A stretch of DNA of 64,000 nucleotides from Massospora cicadina (Eukaryota; Entomophthoromycota; Entomophthoromycetes; Entomophthorales; Entomophthoraceae), in NCBI GenBank assembly GCA_022478985.1, contig JAKSZP010000139.1, positions 1-64,000 on the forward strand, read 5' to 3'. The position numbers and the translations under genes are program-made. This document shows, in pieces, positions 34,068 through 46,061 of the stretch. Within the stretch, counting starts at the first letter, position 1; every line of letters begins with the position of its first letter. The notes below the pieces were generated by a model. It saw only the letters and a program-made list of their open reading frames with translations, ran no database searches and was not told the origin of the DNA.

Positions 34068-34450
34068 ATTTAATTGCTCTAGGATTATTACAGATTCTTA
34101 TAATTTTCCACGTAAAATTTTGGCCAATTTTATTACCACGGCGTAATTGTTATTTTCTGCCTTTCAGACTATTGTGAAAGTGAGACTAGAAGGTAGCTGT
34201 AACCCAACGTTTGTCAAGGTCCCATCCCAGATTAGCTAGTTATTTTAAGCATAAAAGCTCAAAATCTGTTCTCCTTCCTTGATTAAAAGGGTTAATTGTC
34301 CAATCAAATCCTATGGGTGCAGCTGGGATCCTTACAGTACCCTTTCCCATAAGGACTGGGTCTACTCCTCCCTCCAGAGTGCATACAAGATCGTAGTTCT
34401 TGTTTGAAAGGGGAATCTTGATGGCCACATTTTTGGCAGTTTCATAGTGG
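34068..34450 (-). mobile_element. Gyp-F copy 2, leader (right piece)
   Basis: Matches 42740-43016: shared AATTGYTCTMRG, a CTGTAACCCAACGTTTGTCA-like stretch versus GGAAACCCAACATTCATCA, and AAGCTCA with a GATCTGTTC-like block. A minus-strand open frame (34428-34240, 62 codons, GKGTVRIPAAPIGFDWTINP) has a decayed counterpart in copy 1; I do not recognise the product. This piece continues the element interrupted by L2. Confidence 0.6.
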
Positions 34451-35885
34451 CAGGCGCCAGGGTGATGGGATTTTTGGCGTAGAAGTTAATTATTAAACTG
34501 TGACATTTAATACAGTCATGGCTGGGAAAACTATTGTAATAGGCGTGGTACTATTCCACGTCATCAGATATTGTATTCCCCACTTGATTCTTCATGAGCC
34601 CAGGATTTCCTCCAACTCAAATTACAGTGCTCCCTCTATCAATATCAGTTCAATCTCCGCCAGTTTCTAGCCCTTGAAGTGCAACAGCGCCAAAGTGTGA
34701 AACATGTGAAATTACCAGTGTCACATAATTGACTGTGGGCTCCGCTAGTGTGCCAGGCCAACCAATATGAAGACTAGTTGGCCCTTTTGCCGTTTCGCCT
34801 TCATAGGCTTAACAACCCCTTGTGAGTCTGCGTCCAACCCACCAACACAGCAGACCAATGACTTCACCTTAGCCCAGGGTCCGTGGTGTGCCCCTGCGAG
34901 TCCTGCCCCCATCCTGGGCGGCCAAGGTACTCTCACGCTGCCCCACCATCATGACCCTTTACCAACCCATCTGGACATGCCCCGGAGAGTCCTGCCCCCA
35001 TCTTGAGCAGCCAAGGCACTCCCGCGCTTCACCCCACAGGGTTGACAGCCAGTTGGCAACGTCACTGATGGCCAGTTGGCCAGTTCCTTCCTGTTCCTCC
35101 TAGGGGTGGTATTGGAGCAGGCAGCGTCTGAAAATCCAGGGATTTCACCTCGCGCTAACTTCAGGGAACTCCAGTCCCATTTCCTTCTAATCTAGATGAC
35201 TAATCTACTAACAACTAAAAGTAAATGGGCGAGAGAGATCTTTATTTGGAGGAAAGAATGACTATTTATACTATAGGCTACTTTGCCTATTAGACCTCTC
35301 AGCCATCAAAGCCAGCACCTCTATAAATCCTTAGCCATGCATGATAAAAATTTTCTCCCAATACGCTTGTCTGCTTCACCAAAATCTAGATTAGGTCGAT
35401 TCATCCTTGGCACAAGTTGCTGGTCAATCATATATAATTAAATATAACTATAATTTTGAGCATCCTTGGCATAAGCAACTGGTACTTCAAATTAGTCAGC
35501 AGAATTGTAGTCAAATGCTTGTTAATGGATTCATCAGCTTTCCGCCAGAAATTCCCACAATGACCTACAAATGGTCAATCAGTGGCAAATGAAGATTCCG
35601 CCAAACCTAAACTCAATTAATAATTATAACATTAAATAATATTGAACTAGGCGATTAACTGACAATCATGACCAACTAACTGACACCCCTAATTCTAATA
35701 TTATTGGGAGGAATTCATCTGTTTATTTTCTTGACATTTCTCCCCACTCAACCAGATAATATTCCTCCAGCGCAGCCCATCTCAAAGTTGGCCAATCATA
35801 CCCAGCGCCCCCTTAAAGGAGCGCCGTTTGAACCAGTGGCTCTCGCCACCTCCTACCTTTCCTCCAACTACTCAGGCAGCCCACT
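34451..35885. other. Unassigned stretch with a GC-rich duplicated block
   Basis: 34740-35130 is GC-richer and contains a direct repeat of about 46 bases (GAGTCCTGCCCCCATC at 34898 and at 34987, period 89). 35200-35700 is AT-rich. No retrotransposon domain or long meaningful frame was recognised. A leader of a minus-strand element begins at its right edge, so part of this may be decayed gag of that element. Confidence 0.35.
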
Positions 35886-35893
35886 AGCGGAAC

Positions 35894-35911
35894 CCCCTGT
35901 AGTGAGCACCA
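35894..35911 (-). promoter_or_regulatory. Primer-binding-site-like sequence on minus strand
   Basis: Read on the minus strand it is TGGTGCTCACTACAGGGG, identical to the Gyp-B primer site. It lies 64 bases beyond the outer end of the left Gyp-C LTR and points away from Gyp-C. That is the place of a primer site for a second element that used this LTR as its 5' LTR. Confidence 0.5.
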
Positions 35912-35975
35912 CTATTATAAAATTGGTGGAATCGTTGAGATATTCTGAAGAAGTCTTGCTCAGGGCCAAGCCTAC

Positions 35976-36502
35976 TGAGCAATAGAACAGACAATATGGA
36001 GATTGTCAGTCCTCAACACACATGTAAAATAAATATATAAAAAGGGAGCTATTTCTCCAATGACACTTCTTTATTTAACTTTAATATTTTAAGTGGACGC
36101 TCCCTGCTCCGCTCTCTCTTTCTTACTAACAACCTCCTCCTTTTCATCTTCTCATCTAGCTGATATCTTAATGACCTTGATTGATACCGACCCTTTCACT
36201 TAGTAATTCGTTCCGCTGAATCTCATTGGTTCCAGCAGAGGTTATTATGTATTAAATTCATGATTGCCTTAATTGGAGGCGATTCACTCACTAATTGTCA
36301 TACATCAATATCTCCTTATTTTGTCATTTGTTGACATCAACCTATCGCCCAATCCAGAGGTGATCTAATATACTTTTTCAACCCAATATCGCCTCATCCT
36401 AAGGCGTTCAAATAATCATAACCCATATCTTGCTCTGCGGATTCTACCCATTCCGCCGTACCAACTTAGGCCTTATTGCCCAGTCATATCAAAATCACAA
36501 CA
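35976..36502 (-). repeat. Gyp-C LTR, left (3' LTR)
   Basis: Pairs with 40394-40893: shared TGAGCAATAGRACWGACAAT at the left edge, TCTCATTGGTTC, GTTGACATC, and CATATCARAATCWCAACA at the right edge. Small indels and many substitutions separate them. Confidence 0.8.
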
Positions 36503-39500
36503 ACCAGTGTGAGGGTAGCTCCACATAGAAGGACCCATTATTCAAAACTTTGCTGATGGGTACCAGTCCTGCCCACTTGCAGTCCAGCTTGTGGCATGGC
36601 ACCTTAAGATTTGAATTTGTGTCTTCCATCACCAAATCACCTAACTAATATCATTTAGCCACACTGAGCTTTTGATCTATGAACCTCTTGGAATCCTGGG
36701 AGGCCTTAGTTAGCTGCCTCTGCACTAGTTGATGTGTCTTCTGGAAGTTTGTCATGAGATCATCTGCTGCGGGGATGTTTGTGCATATATGCGGCCCAGT
36801 TGTAAAGGCAGGGTTGTAACCCAAGTTGGCATAAAGTGACAACATTCCTGTCAAAGTATGCGATGAATTGTTGTATAAATATGTGGCAGGACCAGGTCAC
36901 CTGCCCATGTGTCTTGAGCAACGTTGTCATAACACCGGAGGTATTTCTCAAGTGATTGGTTGGTCCGCTTTGTTTGCCCATCAGAATGGGGGTAATAAGC
37001 TGACTATTGGCATGGTTTGTTGTGAAGAATTTAGCATAGGGCATCTCAGAATTTTAAGATATGCTGTGGCCTCTGTCGCTCATTATATCTTGCGGACCCT
37101 GAACATGGTAAAGACATTTATAAAAATAACAGGTCATGTCTTTCGCCATGGTTGTAGTCAAACATGGAATGAACATGCCATATGTTATGAATTTGTTAAC
37201 TACTTTATGATTGCGTCAAATCCCTTGGAAGTGAGCAGGCCAATGATAAAGTCAACTGAAACTGCTGTCCACGCTTCTGCTTCTTGTTGCAGTGGATGTA
37301 ACAGCCCATTTCGCCCTGTTCTTTCAGAACCTGATTGCACGCAAGTTAGGCAACGTTCTATCCAAGCTGGCACATCCTTTATAAGTCTGTTCTAGTTGCA
37401 TGCTCTTTTTATAAGGTTTATGATCTTTTTGCCTCTAGGGTGCCCCATTGATGGTAGATTATGATGTTCTTTTTATGACTTGCGAGCATAAATTTCTGGG
37501 TAAACATATTCAAGCTTGAAATTATATTACCTCATCCTTTTTTCACCAACTATAGGGCTTTTCCCATCTTTTTTTGTCTTATAGTGCTTGTCTTTCAGTG
37601 TTTCCTGATTTTTCATCCAGTACTGCGTCTAGGAGGGAACCTTCAGCACTGGTTGTTGGGCTTTGTTTGGGACTACTATGTTGCACAAGGCCTGTGGGTT
37701 TGTATGTGGGTTCAGTCATATGTTTAATGGTTGGGGTAGTGGCTGTTGTGGAGTCTGTGATTGCGGCAATATATGCTGCTTCTGCCGGTGTCTCAAGCAA
37801 TATTTGTTGGGGGAAACACCATAACTAACTTTCCCCTTCCACTGAAACAGATCTGACAGACATGCTCCTACTAAGTATATTCAATAGTATGTGGGTGGGC
37901 CCCTTGACGAACTCATAATTTGAATCAAAGTTGAGGAGGTCTTAATGCGTTCTGGTTTGTCTGTATGCTAATTTATGAAGGTTGCAATATTATATAAGTG
38001 ATTTGTGGTCTGGGTACTGCATCACTGTGTGCTTCGCTCCCTGTATCATATATTGCCAGTGCATCATTGCCCATGCTTTCATGGCCAGCTCTTTGTCATA
38101 TAATGCCCATAATTGTTCATCGCCTATAAATTTTCTAAAGAATTATGACACTGGGTGTTTGCAACCATTATTTTCTGTAGCAGCACTGCTCCCATAGCTG
38201 TCCTAGAGGCATCACATGCTACACTATTTGGATTATCTTCATTGGCATGTTGCATGACTGGCGCTGAGGTAAAAACCTCTTTGACGACTTAAAATCCCTC
38301 TGACATTACGCCATCCAGTTAAATGGCGCATCTTTGCCCGTTATTTGGTGGAGGGTAGCGGCCTGTTCTGATATCTCTGAGGAGTTTTTCACGAAGGTTA
38401 CAGATCCCCAGGAAATGAAAAGCTGCCTCTGGGCGTTGGGAGTTGCCCAATCTTATTTCTCCCAGTTTGGATGTAGCAATGGCGTGACCATCCTTGAGCA
38501 CCAAGTTTCTAAGGATTTGAACTTTGTCTTTTAAAAATTCACATTTTGATAGTTTTCATGCAGGTCTGCATGCTACAAGGTGGCAACTACTGCAACCAAA
38601 TCCTTCTCATGTTGCTCTGGTATAGGTAAGTGGACCAGGATGTCGTTGATATACACCACTGCACATTTAGAGTGGAGGTCGCCTATCTCAAGGTCAATGA
38701 CCCTCTGGAAGGTGGTTGGGGCGTTTTTAGGCCCAAACGGCATACCCTAAACTGATCTATGCTGTGGCATGTGCGGGTAGTCGTCAGCCACTATTGACCC
38801 TTCTTCACTCAAACCTGATGGAAATCATTTACTATGTGAATTTAGAAAGCACCTCTGACTTGGCGATTGCTTGGGTGATTGCGGCCTCCAGTGGGGAGGA
38901 GTATAGATCTGGCATAGTGACATTATTTAAGTGGCCATAATCCAGAAAAGGCTGCAGGGTATCATTGAGCTTTTGGGCGTATATCATGGAAGATGACACC
39001 GGTGAGGTCTTATTTTATTAATAATCATTTGGCCATCATCTCATTGATCCAAATCTTCAAGGTGTGGTCCCTGGCCGCAGTATACAAGAAAGTTGGAAAT
39101 TAATCTTAATGAGATCCAACGGTAAGTGGAAGTCAATGTCAACATGGAGTGTGGTGGCAAACGGTTCATCTTGTCCACATCAAAAATCTCTTTGTATGGT
39201 TCTAATATGGAGGGCACCGTGGGTAATTTGCTACGCCAATCAACCTGTAGTATTTGACCATGGCTGCAAAATCATTACCTTTCACCAATGTGGAAGCAGA
39301 GTAATTTTGCCAGAGTGATGGAAAAAGAAAAGTCGAGTATATTTTTGCTCAAGGTTGATAGCAACAGCCTGTTGACGCCACCATCCTATTTCAGGATCAT
39401 GGGGTAGAGTAGGTCCAGAATCTCTGGTAAATTGGCGTGAAACTGATGGCAATGGCCAAGAAATGAAATGGCTTTCACAGAGGCAGGGTGACCATTGATA

Positions 39501-40393
39501 CCCTAGAGGCCCCGTGATGGATGCCCCATGGTAACTGCTAGGTCTAATGCTTGTGCCATCTTAAGATTAATAAAATTCCCCGAAGCTCCTGTGTTAATTA
39601 GTGCATTCACCACTGCTTGTCTGGAGCTAATTTTAATTCCCGTGGCAATAAGAAATAAGCACAATCAAATTTATTGAGGCTGTTTAAGGATCATACTCCA
39701 GCAGTGGTATTTGCATGTACATGCACCTTGGAGTAGTCCTGTGACTTGTTGAGTAATTGGAAGGTATTGCTGCCAGCCAGGAGTACAAATGGAGCCAATG
39801 TGAGGTCTGAAGAATCCATCAATGAGCAGAAGTGACTGAGATTTTTGCTGATAATGGGATTATGTCAGCTTTTTTTGACTTGTTCCTTTGTCTCCAGCTG
39901 GTGGGGGACAATGCTGGAATTTTCAGCTCAATGGTAACTAACAGAGTGCCTGAGGGTCTGGCTGATACTTCACTGATGAGATTTATGAGCCTGGATCCAC
40001 GTGGGTTGGCCTGAATTATTAAATCCTTGGGCCATCCGGTTTTTTTATTGAGGGATTTTCAATATTAGAAAGTGGTTTGGCCATGTTGGGTGGGTTTAGG
40101 GGAGCGTGCTAAGGTTGTGGTGCACAAATCTGACACCCCCTTAGCCTCTCCGTCCCGCGGCATTGGGGGCATAAGTATTGAGGGCCAGTATTTCTGTTAT
40201 ATGAGAGGTGATATCCTTTGTCTACTTCCATCATAGTGGAGTTGGAAGAATCGTTTGTTTCTGTACCTTGTTCCATATATGTTTCGCTGATCAGTTTCTC
40301 CAGATCTTTGAATAATACCAGTAACTCATCTGTTATAATTTTGGTAATATCTTGGAGATACACCAAATGGGTTTTGCACAGGGTTAAGCCCAC
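36503..40393 (-). pseudogene. Gyp-C gag start and pol
   Basis: From the right: a gag-like N-terminus (40374-40109, THLVYLQDITKIITDELLVL and later YLCPQCRGTERLRGCQICAP). The protease is ALINTGASGNFINLKMAQAL near 39590, with Asn before TGA. In RT, LDYGHLNNVTMPDLYSSPLE lies near 38920, and FGLKNA-like sequence and YINDILVHLP near 38650, where the YxDD box has Asn for its first Asp. RNase H: VACDASRTAMGAVLLQK near 38200. Integrase: CLTCVQSGSE near 37330, VDFIIGLLTSKGFD near 37240, DRNVVTLCQLG near 36830, and the usual LMTNFQKTHQLVQRQLTKAS tail (36740-36690). Only about 770 bases lie between LTR and protease, so the gag is shortened. Frames are broken throughout. Confidence 0.8.
40375..40392 (-). 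promoter_or_regulatory. Possible Gyp-C primer-binding site
   Basis: One base after the right LTR end the minus strand reads TGGGCTTAACCCTGTGC. It starts TGG and is in the right place. It is not the same as the Gyp-A/B site. The primer tRNA is not identified. Confidence 0.45.
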
Positions 40394-40893
40394 TGAGCAA
40401 TAGGACTGACAATATGACAATCGCCATTCTCAAGATAACGTAATAAACTTAGTAAAAATGAAGCAATTTTTAATAACACTCTTTTAATTAAACTAATATC
40501 TACAGTGGATACTCACTGTTCCGCTCACCCCAAAACTACTAACAATCCACCTCCTTCAATTGTCTCATTTCACTTATAACTCAGCGACTTTAGATGATAC
40601 CATTTCCTTGGCTTAGGTATTCAGTTCCACCATATCTCATTGGTTCTGGCAGAGTATGGTGTTCTCAATTCTTTATCGCCTTAGTTTGAGGCGATCTTAC
40701 TCAATATTTATCAAATGTTGACATCGCCTTATCTCCTTATTTGGAGGAGATCCAATAAAAACCATTTTCTGATTAAAAATCGCCTCAACTCAAGGTGCTC
40801 AAATAATTATAACTAAGATCATGGTTGGCAAAATCATTCCAATATGCCGTAGCTATTTCAGGCTTATCATCCAGCCATATCAGAATCTCAACA
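40394..40893 (-). repeat. Gyp-C LTR, right (5' LTR)
   Basis: Pairs with 35976-36502. It directly abuts the decayed Gyp-F copy 1 gag; the apparent ORF of that gag runs into this LTR at 40893. Confidence 0.8.
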
Positions 40894-42060
40894 CCATCCT
40901 TATTGGGGAATGGGGTTGTTTTTGTGTAGCGTATGTGTGGCTTAAGGGTAACTGATTCCTTGGTAGCTTGGATTCTGGGGGTTTCCTCAATCTGCTGTGC
41001 CAGCTTGTATGCACCCTCCAAAAGTTTGGGATGCATTATATCATGCCATTTGTGAACCCACTCCCTGGTTAAGGGAAGTATGGAATGCAGCGATGGCAAT
41101 GTCTTCTGGTAATTGGGGGGATCTGTTAGTTGGTGAAAGGCCTTAATGTAGTCATCTAAGCTCATTGCTAAACCTAGTGATTGGAACAAATTGAATTAAG
41201 AGTTGTGGCCTTGATGACGGAGTGGCCACCATAGATGAAACAATGGTGAAAAGTGAGGGTTTTGGCTCCTCTAAGTGTGAATTTTGGTACAACAGGGTGT
41301 GGCCCGGATTTTATATTAACCATCCAAGGCGGTTAATAGAGCCAAGGATTGCTTATCTTCTGGGGCCTCCGTGGATCCATTAGTGTGACTCAAAATTTGA
41401 GTTCCTCTAGAACTCCCAGCACCTGGCAAGCCACTTTTTCAGAAGGGCAGGAGGTGGGTCCTATCACCATTATTTTACATGCCTGTGCTCTTTAGGTGTT
41501 GAATTTTCTGTGCCACTCAAATGAGAAGCACTTGTTTGATGTCTCTGATCAACGCTACATATGACCAACATGTCAGGAGGGTGCGCAAAAGGTCATATAA
41601 ACCTTGTTTAGCAGTTGAAGAGCCCAGGTTTAACAAATCCTGGGCCAACAACATGACAGAATTGTTAAGTGACTGGGTTAATATGTCATACAACTGATGT
41701 GCTAAGGAAAGACTTGACTTCCATCAAGGTACTTTAATACCCATGACAGCATCCACAGTCTGCATGGCATTGCTGTTATGATGATTCTAGAACAAGATCT
41801 GTGGAGAGATAAATAAAGGAAATACTGATTGATGAACATAATTAACATCCTGACCACCAGGCTGAGTGCTGGCAGTTGTCTTGACAAGACTTTGAGTATT
41901 GAAGGTTGACTGGTTGAAATTGGTAGGAATATGGTTCCATTTACCCAGAAGGAGCATCAGCCTGAATAATCGACTCATTTGGGTGTGCACTTGATAGTGG
42001 GGAGTAACATTTGTCTCATCAGTTAATCCCAATAGTTCTCTCCAGAGATGCAACTGCTAG
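40894..42060 (-). pseudogene. Gyp-F copy 1 gag, truncated
   Basis: It begins near 42053 with LWRELLGLTDETNVTPHYQV and continues with stops to an open stretch (41189-40894). That stretch reads MSLDDYIKAFHQLTDPPNYQ, LTREWVHKWHDIMHPKLLEG, AYKLAQQIEETPRIQ. The sequence PKLLEGAYKLAQQIEE resembles the end of the gypsy capsid domain, where a helix with a Glu-Ala repeat precedes the nucleocapsid part. The frame is cut at the Gyp-C LTR, so the nucleocapsid knuckle and pol are missing. Copy 2 (22890-22491) shares its N-terminal part. Confidence 0.65.
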
Positions 42061-43016
42061 ATAATCGTTTCCATTTCTTTGTAAGTGTGGCAGATTTGTT
42101 TGAACAATTTTTTATGCTTAGAGTTTCCGTTCTCTTTGTAAGTTCAGTAGATTGGATTGAACAACTGCTCATTAAAAATCAGGTAGATAATCTGAATACA
42201 TATTTTTTTGATCAGGTGGGGTGTGCAATAATCCTAGGGGATGAAATAGTAGGTTTCTTTGCTGAGTGAGGCTAGCGTTGTAATCACTAACAAGATAGCC
42301 ACAATCATTACTGATACTAATGAGCGGGGGCTCTCCATTGGTTGAGGTGTTCCTTCAGGGTGACCAGAATTTTTAAAAATATATATTTTTATAATAATTT
42401 GGTAAAATTTATCATTTAATAAGGATATTATAAAATAACCCAGCACTCTACCATTAGCAGAGCGCTGGGTTTTTATAGCTTGAGGGATTTGAGGAGTGGG
42501 GATTGGAAAATATTTCCTACTACAGGATGTGCAATCCTTAAAAAATGCTGAATCTTTGTGCCATATCGCAGTTAAAGTATTGTGGGTGGCCCATTTTGTG
42601 GTTCCTGCTGCTAACCTTTGCTTGTTCATCAGGGTTCTGTTATCATTTCATTATTCTAAATTTCCTAACAAGTTCTATCATCCAAGGGGTTTCTGCTAGA
42701 TTCCCTCTGTATTTGCAGTTCCATTGGAATTTTGGTCTGGATATGCTTAATTGTTCTCAGATTTCATTATAAATTCTCTCAATTTTTTCAATGTAGTTTT
42801 GGATGAATTTATCATCACCGTGGAATCGTTACTTTCCACTTTTGACTTATTATAAAATGATACTAGGAGGCAGCGGAAACCCAACATTCATCAAAGGTAT
42901 GTCCTATATCAGCTATCTTCTCCAGCGGAAAAGCTCAGGATCTGTTCAACTTACTGGATTGAAAGTGTTGATTTTCCAATCTAATTTTATAAGTGAGGCT
43001 GAGATCCTTACACAAT
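40894..43016 (-). mobile_element. Gyp-F copy 1: leader and gag of an LTR retrotransposon
   Basis: Its leader (43016-42061) and gag start match the three pieces of copy 2 (34450-34068, 28792-28339, 23061-22491) in the same order and orientation. Gag continues to 40894, where the Gyp-C LTR begins. No pol was found for it. No LTR boundary could be set at the right end. Confidence 0.6.
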
Positions 43017-44334
43017 AAGCAATTTTTCATAAATACAAGTTTACGACTAACAAACTTAGGTAAATCTCCCCATTAGTGCTCCACTGGCCATTGAAATAGG
43101 GAAGAATGTTCAATCAAAGTTACTATTCATCTTGATTTTGGGCCTGATAATTTATTTAGTGTTTAACTCCTCTAATCACCCCATTACCCACCCTACGCCA
43201 TATATTATGCTTATCACCTATTGGCATTCTATAACAGATAATAGACACAATTATCTATGTTACCATATTTGATTTCAGTCCAACCTTCAATAAGGAAGCT
43301 TGATCTATTCCAACTCTGACCCTGGACTGCGCCATTGCCTCCTGCATTCCTTAATCTCCTTCCACATTCAAACATGGTATTCACCTATCACTCATCTCAA
43401 TCCGGATTTTCCCTTGGTATATTAAATAGTATAAACTTTTTCTTAATAAAGTCTATTTCACAACTCATATTTTTAGTTTAAAGTCCAATTCTCTAGGACT
43501 AAAATATCTCCAGCCTACTAAGTATTTCTAAGGACCTCTTACCCTCTAGAGAAGGTTAAGTTCGAATCCAAGCTGTCTTGTCTGAAACCTCCAACTAGTA
43601 ATCATATACCCTTGTCTTGCTGCCAAGTGAACGCAAAGCTGAGAGCCATGTTTGGCACCATCTTAAACAAATTGATAGGTAGTAATTCTGGTATAGTATG
43701 TATAGATGAAGATAATCAAAGCAACTTATACCTTGATAACTAATGAAAGAATAGAAGAAGAAATTAGATAAGCCAAGACTCTTTTGTAGATACCAAACCA
43801 ACATTCTGAGGAATATTATTAATTATCACTATGTTTGAACAGCATAAAAATACTCTGATCCTTATTGGTGAAGTATGGCCTGAAATTTTCTATTACACTC
43901 ATATTATCATCTTTTCCCAACTTTTTATCTTTTAAAAGCATCATTGCTTTATTCTCATTTGAAGTCAATCTATGACTATAATTGGGAAAATATGAGTTTA
44001 CATCTATAATCACATGTTGTAAAGTATAATTTAAAGCTTACTCAAAATCTTCACCAAAGTTTGCTACGCATTTGACCTCCATAAATTAAAATTGCAATAT
44101 GAAGTCAAGTTAAAGTTTTAAACATTACAAATGTAGCCCTTATTAAGATAGTGATATATAGTTCTGGATGGAGAATATAAAGTTGTGGCCAGCTTAATTA
44201 TAGATTACACAGGGGAACAAAAATTATCTGTTGCATAGGATCTTTAAACAGTTTCTACACATTTTGGTATCAATGTTTTAAAATGTTAAAGCAGTTTTTC
44301 TGTGCATACTCCAGTTTTCATACAATATATATGA
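43017..44334. other. AT-rich stretch, no recognised gene
   Basis: No element similarity. Near 44170-44220 a plus-strand frame reads DGEYKVVASLIIDYTGEQKL, which could belong to the gene remnant that follows, but the alignment to that family is weak. Confidence 0.4.
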
Positions 44335-44695
44335 GACAGAATCATCTTCCTCCACTTCATATCAAGCTAGGCTTGATAAAACAATTCATAAAGGTATGAA
44401 TAATGAAAACGAATGTTTTCACCACATTGTTTCAGCTTTTCTGGTCTGTCATTTGACGTAAATAATAGCAGGTGTATTTGATAGTCCTCACATTTGATCC
44501 CTTATATATGACAAGGAATTTATTAGGAAGATGGGTCAAAAGGAGAGAGCAGCATGGATTTTTTGTAGAAGTTATTAACAACTTTTTTGGCAACAATAAG
44601 GCAGAAAACTAAGTACTTCTAGTTCAAAGAATGCTAAAGGCAATTTGCAATCTTGATGAAACATGAGCTTTAAGATGCACTTCCTGGATAGCCAT
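44335..44695 (+). pseudogene. Remnant of an animal-type uncharacterised protein (N-side part), split by Gyp-D
   Basis: Plus-strand frames give LPPLHIKLGLIKQFIK, NNENECFHHIVSAFL, AGVFDSP, DKEFIRKMGQKERAAWI, FFVEVINNFFGNNKAEN and MSFKMHFLDS. The order and spacing match a family I know from many animal genomes as uncharacterised, often repeat-associated proteins. They carry motifs like LPPLHIKLG, AW..F..VV..FLGN.K..N and MS.KIHFLHSHLD, followed by ENLG..S.EQGERFHQD. The last motif is found at 51246, directly across Gyp-D. Several stops (44388, 44462, 44496, 44606) and frame changes show decay. Function unknown; no catalytic motif seen. A transposon origin is plausible. Confidence 0.65.
44691..44695. 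repeat. Gyp-D target-site duplication, left (imperfect)
   Basis: GCCAT before the LTR; GCCAG follows the right LTR (51246-51250). Four of five bases match. Only the GCCAG form continues the split gene in frame. Confidence 0.65.
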
Positions 44696-46061
44696 TGTCA
44701 AACGTGTAGCAAGTTAAGTTAAGACTGTCCTGCCAGTATGGATGCCAAAACACCCAAATGACAAGCCCAAATTCCAGAGGCACTGCTGCTTGAATGACGC
44801 TTATTTGATTGGGAAGAGATTTTTTCCATTTACGCCAAAGGGTCATAAATGTGAAAGGAAATCCAGAAACGAACAAGGCTATCACAGCCTCAGGGCCTGC
44901 GGGTTTGGGAGCTGGTAAAAATATGATCAGGTTAGGGGTTTAATTTCATCAAGGTAAAAATAGGGATTTTGGGAAACGGATTTTATTGGATTTTAAAAGA
45001 GAAAATTAACCCATCAATTTCCTCACTGTGTTATGACTGCTTAAATAGAGGATTGATTTGGAGAATAGCTTAGAATACTTGGTATCTGGGCTCTTAAGAT
45101 TCGACCTAACCTGGCAAACTTTAAGCAAGTGGAAAACTAATTCAATTTGAACTGACTTTGAAATTGTCAGCGGTGGGCTGAGTCACTGTCAGTTTGACTT
45201 CAGATGCCTAAATTGCAGTTTCCCCACGTTTTTGATGGTTAGTACAATGGCATCTTGCCTGACAGGCAACAGGAACCTCATAAGGCCACACCACATAGGG
45301 GCAGTCCCAAGAGGTCGGGAATGGGTTCAGGATAACCAACTGACCCACACACAGTCACTTTGACATCAGTTTGGCAAAGCAAGATGCATTAGACAATGAA
45401 CCTAATTTTTGAGGGGAGGGTTTTAGGCTGGCAACAACATTTTTCTTAGGAGGTACGTGCCCATTGGGCTTTGTCCGTGATGTTTTTAAGGGGATTTCTG
45501 AATTGTCAACAACATTTCCCAATGGCCCAATGTCATTGGCAAGTTTAACCATGGATTTTACACTGGACACATTCTTATTAAGAGTACATGCCCATCAGGC
45601 TTTGTCCCTGATGTTTTTGGAGCAGATTTGAAACCAACAACAACATTTCCCAATGGCCCAATGACATTGGCAAGTTTTGCCAAGGATTTGGCACTTGATT
45701 CCTTATTCACTGAATGTGCGTGCCCATTGGGCATTGTTGCTGAGGGTTTAAGGCTTTTTGACCTTGATTTTGAGGGCTTGTTGCCATTACTTCATAAGAA
45801 CATTCTGACCCATGGGAGTGGCGGATTTCAAGTATTCCGTCACAGATTTCCTCAATTTGCCATACTAATTCAGCAGAGGCAAAATTTATGGGACAGGTGG
45901 TGAAATCTTCAAGGGAAGAGCTGTTAAACATCGCTCATCTATCAAATAGGCGAGATTGCCCTGTGAAAAAAGAGGGACAGATGCACTTTTTGGACCCTTT
46001 TTTTGTTTGGAATGGAAACACCACCTGGTCCAGGCAGAGGGGAAGCTCTCCCAGACTTGCA
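44696..46061 (-). repeat. Gyp-D 3' LTR (left)
   Basis: Pairs with 49884-51245 from TGTCA at the left to AGACTTGCA at the right. It contains about three tandem units of roughly 131 bases (TGCCC anchors at 45458, 45589 and 45721) with the shared text AACAACATTTCCCAATGGCC. A polypurine-like AAAAGAGAAGGG (minus strand, about 46077-46064) precedes it in the element direction. Confidence 0.88.

Larger units (their letters stand above)
35976..40893 (-). mobile_element. Gyp-C: Ty3/gypsy LTR retrotransposon, minus strand
   Basis: Two related LTRs of about 500-527 bases (right 40894-side: 40394-40893; left: 35976-36502) read TGTTG...CTCA on the minus strand. The interior encodes a short gag start, protease, RT, RNase H and integrase. 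Immediate flanks CCTAC (left) and CCATC (right) match at three of five bases only, so no target duplication is claimed. The sequence just outside the left LTR resembles the leader inside the right LTR, which suggests a tandem or recombined arrangement. Heavy decay. Confidence 0.8.

Noticed and set aside
35971..35975. CCTAC/CCATC as a Gyp-C target-site duplication
   Set aside because: Only three of five bases match, and the left flank looks like element leader rather than target DNA.
37574..37828. Plus-strand 84-codon frame (membrane-like, many Val/Cys) at 37574
   Set aside because: It lies opposite the Gyp-C pol region and has no support of its own.
43550..43600. B-box-like AAGTTCGAATCCAAGC, possible tRNA or second SINE
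   Set aside because: No A box or cloverleaf could be placed upstream, and no tail or flanking duplication was found.
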